DNA from: a virus
Virus record (IMG/VR): IMGVR_UViG_3300025127_000174
Coordinates: 1 to 29,720 of that record
Strand: one strand, 5' to 3'
Length of the DNA: 29,720 nt
A model generated the notes under the pieces. The model was not told where the DNA came from, searched no databases, and was given only the letters and a program-made list of their open reading frames with translations. Numbering within the stretch: position 1 is the first letter of the stretch; each line of letters opens with the position of its first letter. Position numbers and translations under genes: made by a program. Shown one piece after another: positions 8,701-15,778 of the stretch.

Positions 8701-9045
8701 CACAGAGCCAAGATCCACTCCAAATCGTTGATTTGCCATATCGCCTACCTCTCCTATAAATTCATCTACCTCGCCTTGGTTTTCTTCAGCTAACTCTTGG
8801 TTTATAAATTGACCAAGTCTGTTTAAGGGACCAATGCGTCCTGCTTGTAACATCCCAATTCCAACAGGTCGACCCACTCTAGTCACCTCTTCTAACATAG
8901 GTTGTCTTTCATCTCCAAAAAAACTCCCAAGAGTGTCCAAGGATGGTAAGGAATTTCTATGTCGTTCTTGAGCAAGTTCGTAGCTTGCTTTGTCGCGCAT
9001 ATACTGGTCCATATCGCCCATAAATATTGGTGGAGGAGAGCTCAT
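5740..9045 (-). CDS. Long coiled-coil virion protein with split dockerin-like loop
   Basis: A 1101-aa protein starting at a TGATG junction. The N-terminal third has short motifs: EKGGAA near 133-138; a Ca-binding-loop-like segment near 140-165 (PDVTG, a Gly/Pro insertion, then DGKVTQADVL); several Gly-Gly elements (AQGGDI, QEGGMA, EAGGTA, NKGGEV); and a Pro/Met-rich spacer near 263-288. A hydrophobic patch, ILFDIASAGLAFAAP, lies near 473-487. Residues about 510-810 are a long Glu/Lys/Gln-rich coiled coil, followed by a mixed C-terminal region. It has no catalytic motif. Its position between the 312- and 1257-aa genes suggests an internal virion or ejection protein, or a fibrous tail component. 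The coiled coil is seen directly; the role is inferred. Confidence 0.75.
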   Translation of the reverse strand: MSSPPPIFMGDMDQYMRDKASYELAQERHRNSLPSLDTLGSFFGDERQPMLEEVTRVGRPVGIGMLQAGRIGPLNRLGQFINQELAEENQGEVDEFIGEVGDMANQRFGVDLGSVGQRPMFNQLARPAVQMYEKGGAAFPDVTGPGGGPPDGKVTQADVLKLRGVELKEYGGPIGMAQGGDIFEAVTGIPFARLNDLSPEQREMALQKFEQFQLGQEAEATMRRARALQKNVESKGTELEGMQEQMRFLDKGVQNLQSFQEGGMAMPMPPQSAPPMPAPEQPPMPMQDQLDPNIVQSALAQAAGGIGDLDEAQNYEQVMNTMRGDQATVEERRQELAGIVGPGDANQTPESVLTLVQPVMMLANVDQGIGELAQQEMTQPMEGPMAEGIMSTVPEPPMMEAGGTAPVNFNKGGEVRPVQYFQNAGLVSGGEDPFANLTGRTGQLTREAFDLRRSLLGDPADLKKQKDLTKAQILFDIASAGLAFAAPMEGERPGLSAAERLALAAQKTQLPERISARAQSQLEREQQAKQADKAIMLSAIEQGEAARSAEKTIEANLALQKMKNEAAAEELKITNAHKLKELTLKDTLNTQRDLTVQADLFKKKENLAQKELANTKALEKFKGVLSMNELERKAELEAEAATIANDRKLLFEEEQQANRKVLEGTKYVFERKLIDLRNENDTISQAAKNDFQIKLAEINSQLRVNELGVKSSFAIEEMKVGHEQATEINNTNNALKKELALLDNEIKNRSASVQEKRLKLDQVNSKIANAQGQQKIKLQEEKLDLERDIADFDKNYKNKKLDIEAEAARLSRLGSSTDARITTLISDPRTLTEYAMGTLGAPETLELNQAIAYYTQPKQKWNDEYKIYEMKPGNPLSTELKNAIEMRKNNGLTIPSTLQEKEEKKISKIGDLSQDQINEVRSLIMEGVRDPSAAFGSDSALANATNKFIEFATLGYFGAPFKKTKEALAAVQTLNTRTVQVFQDAADLRDSVAQLNLLIKLTPSPANTLAGIFVGDDEAHQYTKSMLGLIGEAKAKLTKKLEEYPLESKAYTEAKSDLDSLLQIESGYTVMKNAFEKVYQPKKKMEAVREYLFGRPEEEVE
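8551..8628 (-). other. Dockerin/EF-hand-like loop interrupted by insertion
   Basis: Within the 1101-aa protein, residues about 140-165 read PDVTG-[PGGGPP]-DGKVTQADVL. Removing the bracketed six residues leaves D-V-T-G-D-G-K-V-T-Q-A-D, a good match to the 12-residue DxTxDGxxxxxD calcium loop of dockerin-type repeats. The inserted 18 nt (8596-8613) are about 78% G+C in an otherwise AT-rich gene. Whether the interrupted loop still binds calcium cannot be told from sequence. Confidence 0.55.
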
Positions 9046-9983
9046 CAGAATAACCCCGCTTGTTTAGCTCCGCCATAAGCCGATAGACCCGCTATTCCTA
9101 AACCAAACAACTGTTGCGCCGGTGACACATCGGGTCGTTGCACTTGTGATAGTGTCATCTGTGATGTTGGCGCTCCTCTGTATATATCAGATAAGAAACC
9201 AAGGCGTTGATACGGCTCATAAAGTTGCGCCATGTCGCTCTTACGCTTTGCTTCCAACTCAGCTTGTTGCTGCAACTGCTGCTGTTTGCCAAGCTGAAAC
9301 TGTGTTTGTATATCTCTTAACGCACTTTGCTGTGCTAACTCACCAATCCCGGCTCTTTGTACCCCAAGTTGTCCAAGAGTGCTTGCTCCCTGTAAACCAA
9401 GTGTGCCAATACCTTGTGCCGCTTGTAATTGTCTAGCTCTCTCCCGTTCTGCGGCCTGCTGTGCCTGCAAAAAGTTTTGTGCTTGCGCTTGTGCCAAAGC
9501 CTGCGCTCTGTTTCTACCTATCTCTGTCTGCTGTATGCCTGCTCGACTACCTCCAAACGCACCGGCTTGCGCGGCCCGTAGTCCGGCTTGCGCGGCTTGT
9601 GTGTCAAAAGATCTGTTTATTTCATCAAAAACAGCCTGTTGGTAAGGGTTCATGTACTGAGCCATCTGCTCGCCAGTCACACCACTAGCACCTGTTCTAT
9701 ACATAGTGCCGGCGTCACCTACAGCACCTGTTACCATACCCGGAGCGGCGTCCATAGTTGTTTTTGCATCCTGTAAAAACTGTTGATAGCCACCAATACC
9801 ACCACTTTTTGGTGACGCGGCTGCTATTGCTGCATCCTGTAGACCAGACATACCCGCAACCATTTGTTTTGGTACCGTAATTCTCTGATCTGCTAGTTTT
9901 TTAGCGCTTTCCAGTAGCCCCAGTTTATAGGCTTCTACCTCGGGTGCTTCACGTTGTATGACCTGTTGTGTTTCTACTGCCAT
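9045..9983 (-). CDS. Ala/Gln-rich virion protein, DNA-ejection candidate
   Basis: A 312-aa protein with the ATG at a TAATG junction. Residues 106-124 contain MNPYQQAVFDEINR, followed by an Ala/Gln-rich helix and AGAFGGSR near 140-147. I recognise this pair of motifs from many podovirus and marine phage structural proteins. Residues 150-250 are almost entirely Ala/Gln/Arg/Leu helix with low complexity, and the last 25 residues include a Gly-rich hydrophobic helix (LFGLGIAGLSAYGG). The composition resembles small pilot or ejection proteins of the P22 gp7/gp16/gp20 type, but I cannot claim homology. It is co-transcribed with three other large proteins of the same style. A tail assembly role is the alternative. 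Confidence 0.72.
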   Translation of the reverse strand: MAVETQQVIQREAPEVEAYKLGLLESAKKLADQRITVPKQMVAGMSGLQDAAIAAASPKSGGIGGYQQFLQDAKTTMDAAPGMVTGAVGDAGTMYRTGASGVTGEQMAQYMNPYQQAVFDEINRSFDTQAAQAGLRAAQAGAFGGSRAGIQQTEIGRNRAQALAQAQAQNFLQAQQAAERERARQLQAAQGIGTLGLQGASTLGQLGVQRAGIGELAQQSALRDIQTQFQLGKQQQLQQQAELEAKRKSDMAQLYEPYQRLGFLSDIYRGAPTSQMTLSQVQRPDVSPAQQLFGLGIAGLSAYGGAKQAGLF

Positions 9984-11344
9984 TACGCCCTCGCCTTTGC
10001 TTCAAAGTTACGCATCATTGCGTACATATTTTGTATGCCTTTTTCATTATTACCATTACCTGCACCGTTTACAGCGTCTGTTGTCATTACAAACTCACCG
10101 GGCATCAGCATAGCGCGTACACTGTCTTTACCCTGCGTTCCTTCGTCCATACCTATACCACCGGTGCGTCGTGGAAACTCTTTAGCTTCACCGCCATCTG
10201 CCGCATACTGTACTGGTGGGCTTGGATTAAATTTAAACCGTGTTGGCACCATAAACGGAGGTTGTGAAGGTATGACATCTGTACCTTGCACAATATACTT
10301 ACCTCTATTTTCATCTATGAGATCCTGACCTGTCTTAAAGTCCTCGATCTCCTCTTGCTCAGGCGCATCAAAGAAACCACCTGCTGCGGCGACTGTGGTG
10401 GCCGCTGCTGTCGGAGCTGCATATTTTGCTAAAAAGCCGGGATTGACGTCTTTTAATATTTGAGAGCTTAACTCTGGTGTTAATTTATCTGTTATCGTCG
10501 GGTTTGCAGCAGCTAAATCTGAAGCCGTAAAAGTTTTGGGCATTAGTTTATCTATGAACCTTGTCCCTTGTTGTGGAATATTTACTGTGCCCTCTATTCC
10601 GGGAACGGATTGTGCAACAGGGGCTGCTTTTGGAACTCCGTCCGCAGTGAATGATTGTTTCATAGCACCTAAAGTTTCACCAATTTTTCCAAACTGACCA
10701 ACAGGAGTGAAACCTGCTTTAACACCTTCTGTAAAACCCGCGCCACCAAACATTCCAGATATACCTGCACCGATAGTAGAAGTGGCTCCTGCCGTCAAAG
10801 CGCTACCTAACGCCTCTTCAAAACTCTCCCCTTGTATTAAGCCACCAATACCTGCACCTATGGAGGCTCCGACTGTTGGACCAACAAAAGGCGCTAATAC
10901 AACAGCGCCGGCCACAGTCAATACAGGCTTGGCTACCTTACGTATAACATCGCCAACCTTATCAAATATATCTTTTAGAAAAAACTCAGGCAGACCTGTG
11001 TCCGGGTTTATAGAGTTTGCTTCTGTACCAACCACATATCTTTCTGGGTCTTCGATACCCATATCTTTCAAATGATTAAAGATGGAGTCTTTCAGTTTTG
11101 GGTTTTTATCTATAAGTGCTTTCGGGACGACTAGCTCGCCTGTTTCAGCATGGACGAGCTTGTCGTCACCATAACGGCCGTAGGAGGCCATGCGCACTGC
11201 AACATCTTGGATAGCGCCTAAGCCATCAGAGCCGAAGTTTTCTTGCGCCTTTTCTTTGTATAAAGCTTCTTTTTCGTGGTCTTCCAGATAGAAGTCGGCT
11301 ATGCCACCGACTGGAAATGAAAAGGTTTTAAGTGCTTCGCCCAT
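9983..11344 (-). CDS. Virion protein with glycine-zipper membrane segments
   Basis: A 453-aa protein. The N-terminal 120 residues are soluble and include HAETGELVVPKALI near 65-78. Residues about 139-171 (VLTVAGAVVLAPFVGPTVGA onward) and 176-205 are Gly/Ala-rich hydrophobic segments with GxxxG spacing, typical of membrane-inserting or tightly packing helices. A short acidic/Pro linker with ADGGEA leads to the C-terminus, where MPGEFVMTTDAVNGAG (about 414-428) echoes the N-terminal GELVVPKALI; similar 'GE-V-P/T-A' elements occur in tape-measure-like proteins. It starts 2 nt after the stop of the 100-aa gene. A role in forming a conduit for DNA is inferred from composition and neighbours; no family is certain. 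Confidence 0.7.
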   Translation of the reverse strand: MGEALKTFSFPVGGIADFYLEDHEKEALYKEKAQENFGSDGLGAIQDVAVRMASYGRYGDDKLVHAETGELVVPKALIDKNPKLKDSIFNHLKDMGIEDPERYVVGTEANSINPDTGLPEFFLKDIFDKVGDVIRKVAKPVLTVAGAVVLAPFVGPTVGASIGAGIGGLIQGESFEEALGSALTAGATSTIGAGISGMFGGAGFTEGVKAGFTPVGQFGKIGETLGAMKQSFTADGVPKAAPVAQSVPGIEGTVNIPQQGTRFIDKLMPKTFTASDLAAANPTITDKLTPELSSQILKDVNPGFLAKYAAPTAAATTVAAAGGFFDAPEQEEIEDFKTGQDLIDENRGKYIVQGTDVIPSQPPFMVPTRFKFNPSPPVQYAADGGEAKEFPRRTGGIGMDEGTQGKDSVRAMLMPGEFVMTTDAVNGAGNGNNEKGIQNMYAMMRNFEAKARA

Positions 11345-11346
11345 AA

Positions 11347-11649
11347 CTATCCTATTGTTACTGTTACTGATCCTAACCCACTTGTGGCAGAATTACTAGC
11401 GCAATGTGGTCGGTCCACCTTACTTATCTTAATAAATCCGTCAACTTCAAACAAGGCGCCGTTCTCTAAATCTTTGTCATTACCTGACGGTAAGTTCGTA
11501 AAAGTAAGTTTTGTGGCTCGTGATTCGCCGGGATTGCGCTGTTGTTCTACAAACAAAGCAAACGATCTTACTATGTCAGAGAAGTAGCTCGGGTCATATT
11601 GCTGTGGCGGATAAGGAAAAAACGGGGCCGGTATATTACGTGTGCTCAT
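11347..11649 (-). CDS. Small virion-associated protein, unknown
   Basis: A 100-aa product starting MSTRNIPAPFFPYPPQQY, with a Pro/Tyr/Phe-rich N-terminus, a helix near 22-38 and a beta-type C-terminal half (NGALFEVDGFIKISKVDR) ending GLGSVTVTIG. The start is a TAATG junction with the nozzle gene. I recall similar small proteins next to nozzle genes in marine phage contigs, but know no function. The beta-rich tail and position suggest a minor tail or neck accessory protein. Confidence 0.75.
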   Translation of the reverse strand: MSTRNIPAPFFPYPPQQYDPSYFSDIVRSFALFVEQQRNPGESRATKLTFTNLPSGNDKDLENGALFEVDGFIKISKVDRPHCASNSATSGLGSVTVTIG

Positions 11650-13985
11650 TATCTTCGTCCATCTGGTCTTACATCAAGTCTCGGTGTGCCTAGCCTCCAC
11701 ATAACGCCAGTAACGTCACTTTCAACCCGAAAGGCAAAAGATCGACCGCGTAAACGCACATGAAGCTGCTCTGTAAACAACTCTACAGGTGTTGATACAG
11801 ATTGTGCTACCTGATTACTTGATGTTTCGTTAAACGTGACCCCCGGAAAATTACGTGTCTTTACTACCATATTGACCCGTGGTGTCTCATTTGTACTGTC
11901 TCTAAAGGTGATGTCGGGCAGAACACGCCGTACTAGAGTGAATTTATCGCCATCGCCTATGTCCATTTGGCTTGACTCGACGTTGGCAGAGATAGCAGAA
12001 GGAGGATTAGTGCTGCCATCGTCCTGCCCGAACTCGTGGTAATATAATTTATTATCTGTGCTTGCGGCTATTGGATATTGGTTAATACCCCTATCCACCC
12101 ATGCTGTACGCTCTAAAGTGCCAAAGTACCATATCTTCTCCTGATAATTATATATAACATAGCGGTCATTAGTTGTGCTGCTCTTGGATGGATAGAACCA
12201 CCATACTTCACCATAAGAACTATTGTGACCCGAATATACCTTACCTATCTGGTCCCGGTTAAAATCACTAAAGACATAATCCAACACAGTGCAGGGTAAT
12301 CGTTGCACCGTACCACCGTATACATAGAACTCTTTGGAGCCCATCCAGAATACAAAGTCATTCACGGCAACGGCTGCGTTTGGACTTGCTATTGTAATAT
12401 TTCGTGATATCTCGGTTAGACCAAAAGTAAAGGGTGGCCCCAAGAACTGCATACCGTGGAGGGAGACATCTGTAAATACCAGTATTTGTTGCTTGGTTTG
12501 TATGGCCACCACAATCTCCGAACCCGTAGATATTCGAAGCTCTCCCGCTGTGTTTGTGGGGGATGTCTGAAAATCAAGTAAACTTTCCTGTGATCCAAAG
12601 CGTATAAGCAGTGGGTCCTGTGTCCCGATAGATGTCTCGCCGTCACAACCAAACGCTATAACATGACGGTCTTGGTCCGATACCATTATTTGTTTAGCAA
12701 CCGTTGGGGCTAGATTAGACCCGGACAACGATGAAAGGGCCACGGCCCGTGATGAGGTGCCCGAGGTCCGATCCCAATAAAATATACCGCCATTCTTAAT
12801 ATTTAACAGCAGGTCCTCGCCAAAGTTATCGTGTGTCCAGTTTGTTAACACAGCACCCGATACCGTTCCCTCTGCCGGCATACCCCAACCAAAAGCAGCT
12901 TCTATTACAGCATCATTATCAGAATGTGTTGTCGCTGTGGTGCTAAGTGAACCGCGTATTAATCCTGTAAATGTGGTGGATGTTGTGCCTGTGTACTCAA
13001 TAATTTCGTCATTTATCTTAATATAGCCTGAAGAGGCAAAGTTTGCCGCTGAGTCTACCGTCACTGTAGTAGCTGTTGCCGATAAGCCACTACCATCATT
13101 TATTAAAGTTACGGTGTCGTCGGCTGCTGTTGCATTGCCCAAGACCAGTCGTACAAGCTCGCCACTGGAATGAACCGCCGCTGTTGTACCGCCATGTCCT
13201 CGTGTCACAGTCAGTGTATTACTTGATATACCGCTTACCAACATAAGCTCACCACCAACATCTATTACATCAGAGGTAGAGATACCCGTCGCACTTGCTA
13301 CATCAACCCCTGTTTCAGAGACGTCAAGATCTTCTGCTATAGTTGTAGTCAATTCGTCCGTATCCACACCATTCCACACACCGGCACCCCAACCTGTGCC
13401 AAAGAAGTTTGTATCGAGGCCCGTGTTTACTTGATAAGCGCCCACGGCGGAGCTGCCACCGTTCCCAGAATCAGAGCTATTAGCCGTTACACTTACGGTA
13501 ATAGTGTAAATATTATTGTTTGTAACAGAGGTTACTTGATGTTCTGCGTTTAATATTGCGGCGGTAACGTTGCCCCCCAAGGATGCCGCTCCTGAAAAGG
13601 TAACAAAGTCGTTTAGCACGGCACCGTGTGCCGCATCTGTAACTGTAATAACAGAACTACCGTTTGTTGCCGCAAAGGTTACATCACCGGCCCCTGTTGT
13701 GTTACGAATAGGGGTTATATCATTATACTGACCACCATCGGCAATGTAGTATTTAAGGTTTGTGCCTATACCTAAATATTTTGTAGCATCCAAGGCCACC
13801 CAACTAAATAAAGCACGACAGGTGCCCAAGAACGTATTGTCACTGTAGGTAGACCACCCGCCTATCTTTTCTACATTACCAAACCGAAAGCGTATCTTAT
13901 CGCCATTGAACCAACCGCCCTCGTTTGAATAGGACGTTGACTCTCTATTAATACCGGGTTTAAATTTAAGGGCAGTTAAAGGCAT
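11649..13985 (-). CDS. Tail nozzle / packaged-DNA stabilisation protein (P22 gp10-like)
   Basis: A 778-aa protein. The N-terminus (ALKFKPGINRESTSYSNEGG then KIRFRFGNVEKIGGW) is a pattern I recognise from podovirus tail proteins often annotated as packaged-DNA stabilisation protein or tail tubular protein B-like. The segments WTHDNFGEDLLLN (near 383-395) and FWMGSKEFYVYGG fit the repeated blades of a beta-propeller, as in P22 gp10 and T7 gp12. Inserted at about 226-278 and 305-362 are two divergent copies of an Ig-like/SH3-like bead (DVIDVGGELM / GYIKINDEIIEYTG ... TRGHGGTTAAVHSSGELV). Expected role: distal ring of the short tail, holding DNA in and anchoring fibres. The fibre genes directly upstream agree. 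Fold and role are inferred from motifs, so the exact equivalence is uncertain. Confidence 0.82.
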   Translation of the reverse strand: MPLTALKFKPGINRESTSYSNEGGWFNGDKIRFRFGNVEKIGGWSTYSDNTFLGTCRALFSWVALDATKYLGIGTNLKYYIADGGQYNDITPIRNTTGAGDVTFAATNGSSVITVTDAAHGAVLNDFVTFSGAASLGGNVTAAILNAEHQVTSVTNNNIYTITVSVTANSSDSGNGGSSAVGAYQVNTGLDTNFFGTGWGAGVWNGVDTDELTTTIAEDLDVSETGVDVASATGISTSDVIDVGGELMLVSGISSNTLTVTRGHGGTTAAVHSSGELVRLVLGNATAADDTVTLINDGSGLSATATTVTVDSAANFASSGYIKINDEIIEYTGTTSTTFTGLIRGSLSTTATTHSDNDAVIEAAFGWGMPAEGTVSGAVLTNWTHDNFGEDLLLNIKNGGIFYWDRTSGTSSRAVALSSLSGSNLAPTVAKQIMVSDQDRHVIAFGCDGETSIGTQDPLLIRFGSQESLLDFQTSPTNTAGELRISTGSEIVVAIQTKQQILVFTDVSLHGMQFLGPPFTFGLTEISRNITIASPNAAVAVNDFVFWMGSKEFYVYGGTVQRLPCTVLDYVFSDFNRDQIGKVYSGHNSSYGEVWWFYPSKSSTTNDRYVIYNYQEKIWYFGTLERTAWVDRGINQYPIAASTDNKLYYHEFGQDDGSTNPPSAISANVESSQMDIGDGDKFTLVRRVLPDITFRDSTNETPRVNMVVKTRNFPGVTFNETSSNQVAQSVSTPVELFTEQLHVRLRGRSFAFRVESDVTGVMWRLGTPRLDVRPDGRR
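12900..13310 (-). repeat. Two divergent bead-domain repeats in the nozzle protein
   Basis: Residues about 226-278 (13152-13310) and 305-362 (12900-13073) share the order: T-V-D-V-x-S-A, then a strand with I-x-x-G/N-x-E-x-(M/I)-x-V/Y, then T-(V/G)-x-R-G and T-T-A-x-x-H-S-x-x-x-x-V. This looks like an ancient tandem duplication within the protein and probably forms beads projecting from the propeller. Confidence 0.6.
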
Positions 13986-15229
13986 TACCCGGGCCTAAGC
14001 TCTATGGCAGTAAATTTAAAGGCAGTGCTACAAGATAATGTTGCCCCTACGGGTAGTAAAAACTGAATGGAATCAAGTGTTCCACTATCTCCATCAGCCG
14101 TGTCTGCTGATTGAGTAGAACCTCCTACAGTTATTTGAAAAGCAGGATTTCCTGTTGAATTTGTTTTTGCACAGATGAAAGTAGGATATGTGCTTGCTGT
14201 AAAGGAAGTGGTGCTTGAACTGGTGATTATAGCAGAGGAGGTGTTTTGAATAAAATCGTTCTTTATAGATATGGTAGGTGTTGTGCCTCCCGAAGATTCT
14301 ATAGGATCTGTTGCTCCTACCGAGGTCAATCTTGCATTCAACTGGGTCTGTATATTACTCGTTACGCCATCGGTATGGTTCAGCTCCGCAGTCGTTGCTG
14401 TAACTCCGTCCATAATGTTTAACTCATCTTTTGTAGCGGTGACCCCATCCATAATATTAAGTTCAGCCGCTGTGGCGGTAACTAGTGTGCCCCCAAGTTT
14501 CAATCCATTTGAGGTATCGTGCGATGCAATGTCCACATCGGTAGAGCCATCGGCAAATGTCACATTGCCTGTAACAACTAGCTTGTCCGTGCCATCCTCA
14601 TCATACTCAATAGTAGCGTCTTGATCGTTACCAAAGTGTATCTTCTTATCGTCCGCAATATAAATATCGCCAAACTCTGCTGAGGTTGAGCCAATATCTG
14701 CCCCACCAGAAGTATCGGGCAGTATTGATGTCGTTGCTGTAATTGTTGTCCCGGTAATCGCCGCCGGTGTTGTGCCACCAATAACCGCATTGTCTATAGC
14801 CTGACTGTTTACAAACAAAGCTGTAAGATCTGTTACGGCAGCTCCAGAGCCTGCACCATCAGCAAAAATTATCGCGCCTTTACCATTAGCTATAGTAACA
14901 TTTGCTCCGGAGCCTTGTGAAAATACAACAGATTGCCCTGAACCATTTTTGACAAAATAAAGCTTGTCTGCGTTATTTGGACTTATAGTTATAGTGTGCT
15001 CTCCAGAGGGTGAGCCCTCAAGAACAAGAACCTTAAACATACCGTTTGACAAACTGCCATCGCTTGTGGTCAAAGTGCTTGATGTGCCGGACAAGGATAT
15101 TGACCCCACACCGTTTATTAATCTATCTATAATATCAAAGTTATTGTTTGTTGTGGTGCCCCAAGCACCGGCTTGTTCACCAAGACCGATCTTTTCTATG
15201 CCACCATTATCTGTATATGTTGATCCCAT
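13985..15229 (-). CDS. Tail fibre protein with ELNxxDGVT repeats
   Basis: A 414-aa protein preceded by AAGAGG. The N-terminus (TYTDNGGIEKIGLGEQAGAWGTT, near 4-26) is a conserved marine fibre start that probably attaches to the tail. A beta-rich middle follows, with GADIGSTSAEFGDIYIADD (near 176-194) and KKIHFGNDQDATIEYDEDGT, a fibre domain I recognise from marine phages. Three ~13-residue repeats of A-x-x-x-E-L-N-x-x-D-G-V-T lie at 254-290, and a beta-rich tip ends the protein. Expected to be trimeric and to carry or form part of the receptor-binding apparatus. Its position directly before the nozzle gene supports a fibre attached to the tail. Receptor unknown. Confidence 0.85.
   Translation of the reverse strand: MGSTYTDNGGIEKIGLGEQAGAWGTTTNNNFDIIDRLINGVGSISLSGTSSTLTTSDGSLSNGMFKVLVLEGSPSGEHTITISPNNADKLYFVKNGSGQSVVFSQGSGANVTIANGKGAIIFADGAGSGAAVTDLTALFVNSQAIDNAVIGGTTPAAITGTTITATTSILPDTSGGADIGSTSAEFGDIYIADDKKIHFGNDQDATIEYDEDGTDKLVVTGNVTFADGSTDVDIASHDTSNGLKLGGTLVTATAAELNIMDGVTATKDELNIMDGVTATTAELNHTDGVTSNIQTQLNARLTSVGATDPIESSGGTTPTISIKNDFIQNTSSAIITSSSTTSFTASTYPTFICAKTNSTGNPAFQITVGGSTQSADTADGDSGTLDSIQFLLPVGATLSCSTAFKFTAIELRPG
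14360..14470 (-). repeat. Three 13-residue ELNxxDGVT coding repeats
   Basis: Three consecutive copies (ELNIMDGVT, ELNIMDGVT, ELNHTDGVT, spaced 13 residues) correspond to 39-nt units in the 414-aa fibre gene. The same repeat type occurs in the 482-aa fibre at 22916-23026, so these stretches are plausible recombination points between the two fibre genes. Confidence 0.8.
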
Positions 15230-15239
15230 ATCTTACCTC

Positions 15240-15596
15240 TTATGCTACTTCTGTCCAAGTCTGCGAGACGCCCGTGGTTTTTTCGGTCCACGTTGGGCTG
15301 CTCGATGGCGTTATAGCCGTGTAAGACGTTCCCGGAGCAGGAATAATCTTACCCCATACTATAACAGATGTTAATGAAAGTGTAGCAGAAAATCCTGTCA
15401 ACGTCACGTTAGCATCCCCTGTTACTGCTATTGACCCTAAACTTAAAGTACCTGTTACGCCCGTAACGTCTGCTGCACCTTGACCTATCGTGGTAACAGA
15501 CCCTACAGCAGATGTGCCGTTTACTCCAGATAAGGGTACAAAAGCACCGGGAAGTTCTGCAATAGAGACTTCCGATATGGCGTTAAAGCCAAGCAT
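15240..15596 (-). CDS. Small beta-repeat virion protein
   Basis: A 118-aa product with two copies of a ~28-residue beta unit, V-T-G-x-x-G/A-T-L-S-L-x-S-(I/V) (TGVTGTLSLGSIAVTGDANV and LTGFSATLSLTSVIV), followed by VWGKIIPAPGTSYTAI and two TWTE elements at the C-terminus. I have seen this arrangement (Thr/Val/Ser repeats, then VWG-x-I-x-P) in marine phage fibre regions, with varying numbers of repeats. Its start is a TAATG junction with the 56-aa gene upstream. A small decoration or fibre-associated protein is inferred. Confidence 0.75.
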   Translation of the reverse strand: MLGFNAISEVSIAELPGAFVPLSGVNGTSAVGSVTTIGQGAADVTGVTGTLSLGSIAVTGDANVTLTGFSATLSLTSVIVWGKIIPAPGTSYTAITPSSSPTWTEKTTGVSQTWTEVA

Positions 15597-15766
15597 TAGT
15601 CAGCGTCCTTGATGGTCAGTGTGCCTTCCTTTACTTGTTTTAGTATTTCTGCGTAGTGTCTGTTGGCAGGGTCTAGTGGTACACCTACTTTTACTCCGTC
15701 TATGGTGCAAGTTACTGATATATTTTTACCCTCTTCAGCAACATATTTTGCGTCTGATATATTCAT
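15596..15766 (-). CDS. 56-aa conserved phage protein
   Basis: Reads MNISDAKYVAEEGKNIS then CTIDGVKVGVPLDPANRHYA and ends LTIKDAD, 56 aa. The start has AAGGA about 7 nt upstream and the stop overlaps the next ATG (TAATG). The pattern 'NI-x-x-AKY ... x-I-DG-x-x-x-x-VPLDPAN-x-x-YAEI' is one I recognise as a common small protein beside marine phage fibre genes. No function is known to me. The central part resembles a two-strand hairpin plus a helix, as in small fibre-chaperone-like proteins, but this is only an inference. Confidence 0.8.
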   Translation of the reverse strand: MNISDAKYVAEEGKNISVTCTIDGVKVGVPLDPANRHYAEILKQVKEGTLTIKDAD

Positions 15767-15778
15767 AATAATTCCTTT

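Noticed and set aside
10707-11075. 122-codon plus-strand frame rich in Pro/Ala
   Set aside because: It is antisense to the glycine-zipper region of the 453-aa gene; the Pro/Ala composition mirrors Gly/Ala codons on the real strand.
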